From positions 8,802,971 through 8,866,970 of the forward strand of contig NC_081333.1 in the NCBI RefSeq assembly GCF_022539665.2: a stretch of DNA of 64,000 nucleotides, written 5' to 3'. The position numbers and the translations under genes are program-made. Below are positions 61,465 through 64,000 of this stretch, in pieces (positions within the stretch are counted from its first letter, which is position 1; every line of letters starts with the position of its first letter). The notes beneath the pieces are model-generated. The model was not told the origin of the DNA. It was given only the letters and a program-made list of their open reading frames with translations, and ran no database searches. Source of the stretch: Daphnia carinata (Eukaryota; Arthropoda; Branchiopoda; Diplostraca; Daphniidae).

Positions 61465-64000
61465 GTATGTTTTTTTATTTCTCTCTATCTCTCTCTGTTT
61501 CCCCTCCAGTGTTTTATCTCTTCGATCACCCCTTCTGATCCGTTTCGTCGACTCGTTCCCTAGCCTTGGGCACTGATTTTTGATTGTTTGGGTGTTTTCA
61601 TTTTCGGCCACTGTGTATTGTCTCGGGTCGGTTTTTCAATTCGAAGTCCGAAGTTACACGTTATGCAAGGTACAATCACTCGAGGTAAAAGTGTGAAGAA
61701 AGGGAAACGAATTTATAACATAAAACTTGTTGACGTATAGACCTATTGACCTTTAGTTACTAGTCTATCGGCGTGGACGTTTGTTACATGCCACGCACGT
61801 ATGTGGGCCACATTCACTTTTAACCACCCTCTTCAACGATATCTCAAGTATGGCCACGCATTCGAGAGTTCTTTCGACAGATATATGCTTGCCTGTGTCT
61901 TGCAAGGGGTTTACTTGTTCCAGACATTTGGTCTTTCCTTAGGTTTCATATTGATTTCTTGTTGTTTCCTTTCGTAGAAAAACAAGATGTTATGTTTCCC
62001 ATCCTAGTATTAGATGCGACGTAATTGGATTGGTCAGCTAGCAGCAGTCACTAGATACTATATACTACATCTGATCAACTAGCTGATGCTTCCGGGCAAG
62101 GAATCGGAGTTGGCTCAGCTGTGTCCTCGAACATGTATATACACTTAATCCTTGTCGATGCATCTAGCCAGGTCTTTCAGCTCTCTCCTCTTTTTTTTCC
62201 CTCAATCTTCCATATATTTATATTCGGCCAGATTTGTCGATGCTGCTGCTGCCGCTACGACTACGCTTGTTGTTTTTCCATCGAACGACTTATCTGGAAT
62301 CGACAATATCCATTTAGAATTAGGGCACATTCTCCGCCCTCTCTCTTTCCTTTTAGTGTGTCCGTCTATGAATTTTCCGTATACGGTCGATACGCTTTAC
62401 TCATCGATACTTGCCCATCGATCCAACGTAATAATTAAAAAAAAATGGCAAGTTGCGTTTTTGTGTTTTGGTTTTTTGTTGGTGGTTTTCAGCTTCACGA
62501 AAATTGAAAATACTGCCTCGCTTTTCCACTCTCTCTCCTCCCGCAGTCACTGGTCTAATCCGAGAAAGCTGGATCACATAGTTGAATGCTTCTTAATGCC
62601 ACCACTACTGCCGCCGACGTCTTTTCCTACCCTGGGTTTTTTTATATTTATTTTCCCATTTGGTGATTTCCAAAGAGTGTTCCCAATCCGACGTCCGCCA
62701 TAGAAGTAGGCTATATTATTACTATTATAGATCATCGTTTTTCAAAGCAGCTTTTCGTGGCCCCCATTTATTATTACTATTATCGTTACTATTTTTTAAA
62801 TCCTATTTTATTTTCACAATCTGTACTCGCTCTATTTCTATACGCTATCGTGTGTGTTATATCTCTTATTCTGCGGGGCAAAAGAGGATCGGAAAATGCG
62901 GCGACAGCGGTGGGGAAACGTTATGAGGCAACGTCACTGATTGATATACATTTATGTGTTTGCAAGGGGAGAGCGGGGAGACGAGGGAACAAAAAAGTAA
63001 AAGACTTCTTTTTTTGATGGTGTTTTGTGTGTGTTAGAGGGCAAACGAGAGTTGAGAGAAAAGAAGAGGAAAAAAAAAAAAAGGGGTCTTATCGCTTTCG
63101 TCTTTTCTTCTCCCTTATTTTTTGGCTTGGAGTCAAGCTGACACGGCAGTCCATTCTAGCTCATTTCCCCCTTTTGTGTGTGTGTGTCAAGCAGCCAGAG
63201 TTTCCTCGCTTTCCCCCTGAAGAGGCTCTCTTTTTCTCCCCTCGCTCGCTCTCTTTTTCTCCCCTCGTTTCGTTTCACCCTCACTGTCAAACCTTCCACT
63301 AAATTCATCTTGTATTTCTCCCGGAGTTTCAAACTGATCCTAAAAGGGACAACCGCCCTCTCTCCCCCGCTTCATCCTGCACGTCTGGAAACGTTTGAGT
63401 TGATGCTAGCCAATGGATTGAATCCACTCGATAACCGGAGAGAGACCCCAAAATTTGAAACCGGTCAGAAAATTGATCAAGTAGAATTGCAAGTAAAATA
63501 GGAGAGAATGTCACTGAGGCACTGTGGGGCGGAACTGTGAAACAAAAGAGCAAACGATGTTGTTTCTAAAAAGAACAATGTCGTTTGTCACGTGTGATGC
63601 ATACAGCAGTTGTATACATTGTAGACGTGTACGTGACAAATGGAGCGCGTGTCCTTTGAATCGGGATCCGTTAAAGAGCTACCCGGCAGAGGAAAGTAGG
63701 GAGCCAACTATCGATCAAGTTTTTTAAAAATCTGTTGTCTGTTTCGGCAGGGACACATGCATACACACAAAAAAAAATACCCGTAGAAATACAAACCTGT
63801 CAGACAGGTGACGCCATTTTATGTGTGTGTGTGTGTGTGCAAAGGAATTTTCAAATCAATGGCGTGCCAACTTAACCGTCTGGTTCGTTCTTTTTTCCAG
63901 GCCGTCTTATTTTTCTTCGTGATAATTCATCAAACATTCCAACATGACGGCCAACACACGCTGCATGTAGTATCTATTCCCACCCCAAATCCGATTAACA
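61465..64000 (+). other. EXT1 intron, continuing beyond the window
   Basis: From the GTATGT donor to the window end I find no sequence matching the next conserved EXT1 segment, so the intron is at least 2.5 kb, far longer than most introns here. It contains T/C-rich tracts, an A-run near 63,070 and a (GT)9 repeat near the end. Confidence 0.7.
63822..63839. repeat. (GT)9 microsatellite
   Basis: About nine GT units inside the large EXT1 intron. Confidence 0.9.

Noticed and set aside
62152-62703. 183-codon plus-strand open frame in the EXT1 intron
   Set aside because: Rich in Ser/Phe/Leu from CT-rich sequence, does not match EXT1 and has competing open frames; regarded as chance.

Overview
This is a eukaryotic nuclear window. 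The combination of intron-rich genes (mostly 55-90 nt introns), a tandem type-B carboxylesterase array, a BTB-FLYWCH gene and an EXT1 gene with arthropod-like sequence points to a branchiopod crustacean, most likely Daphnia. That assignment is inferred from gene style and homology; no species marker was found.

Layout. Positions 1 to about 36,000 are gene-poor: dense A/T homopolymers, CT/GT/CA/TTC microsatellites, and no gene I can name. The exceptions are weak: one candidate minus-strand exon near 33.0 kb and a tRNA-like relic near 33.9 kb. From 36,125 to 49,353 lie four head-to-tail minus-strand genes for secreted carboxylesterases (called A, B, C, D here by increasing coordinate), each 593-597 aa with signal peptide, oxyanion hole and complete Ser-Glu-His triad. 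I reconstructed all exons; lengths and phases agree between copies. A divergent spacer then leads to three plus-strand units: a BTB-FLYWCH protein of the mod(mdg4) type (50,974-52,377), a protein with four LYAR-type C-terminal repeats (52,823-54,470), and a possible small two-exon gene (54,713-55,173). The last is followed by a decayed copy of the 3' end of the LYAR-like gene. After a gene-free spacer, the first two coding exons of exostosin-1 (EXT1/tout-velu) occupy 60,488-61,464, and its next intron runs off the window.

The most informative signals are in gene structure. Intron 3 is present in esterases A and C, at positions one nucleotide apart, and absent from B and D. The penultimate intron has a GC donor in B, C and D but a GT donor in A. 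One exon is identical over 80 nt between the first and last copies (A and D), a sign of gene conversion. The LYAR-like protein repeats its domain with an intron at the same place in each of the first three repeats. Functionally, the esterases would act outside the cell or in the secretory route on ester substrates (diet, xenobiotics or lipid hormones). EXT1 makes heparan sulphate in the Golgi. The BTB and LYAR-like proteins are probably nuclear.

Coordinates come from manual reading. Exon lengths were checked against paralogue copies and reading frame, so they should be right to the base in the esterases; repeat boundaries are approximate.
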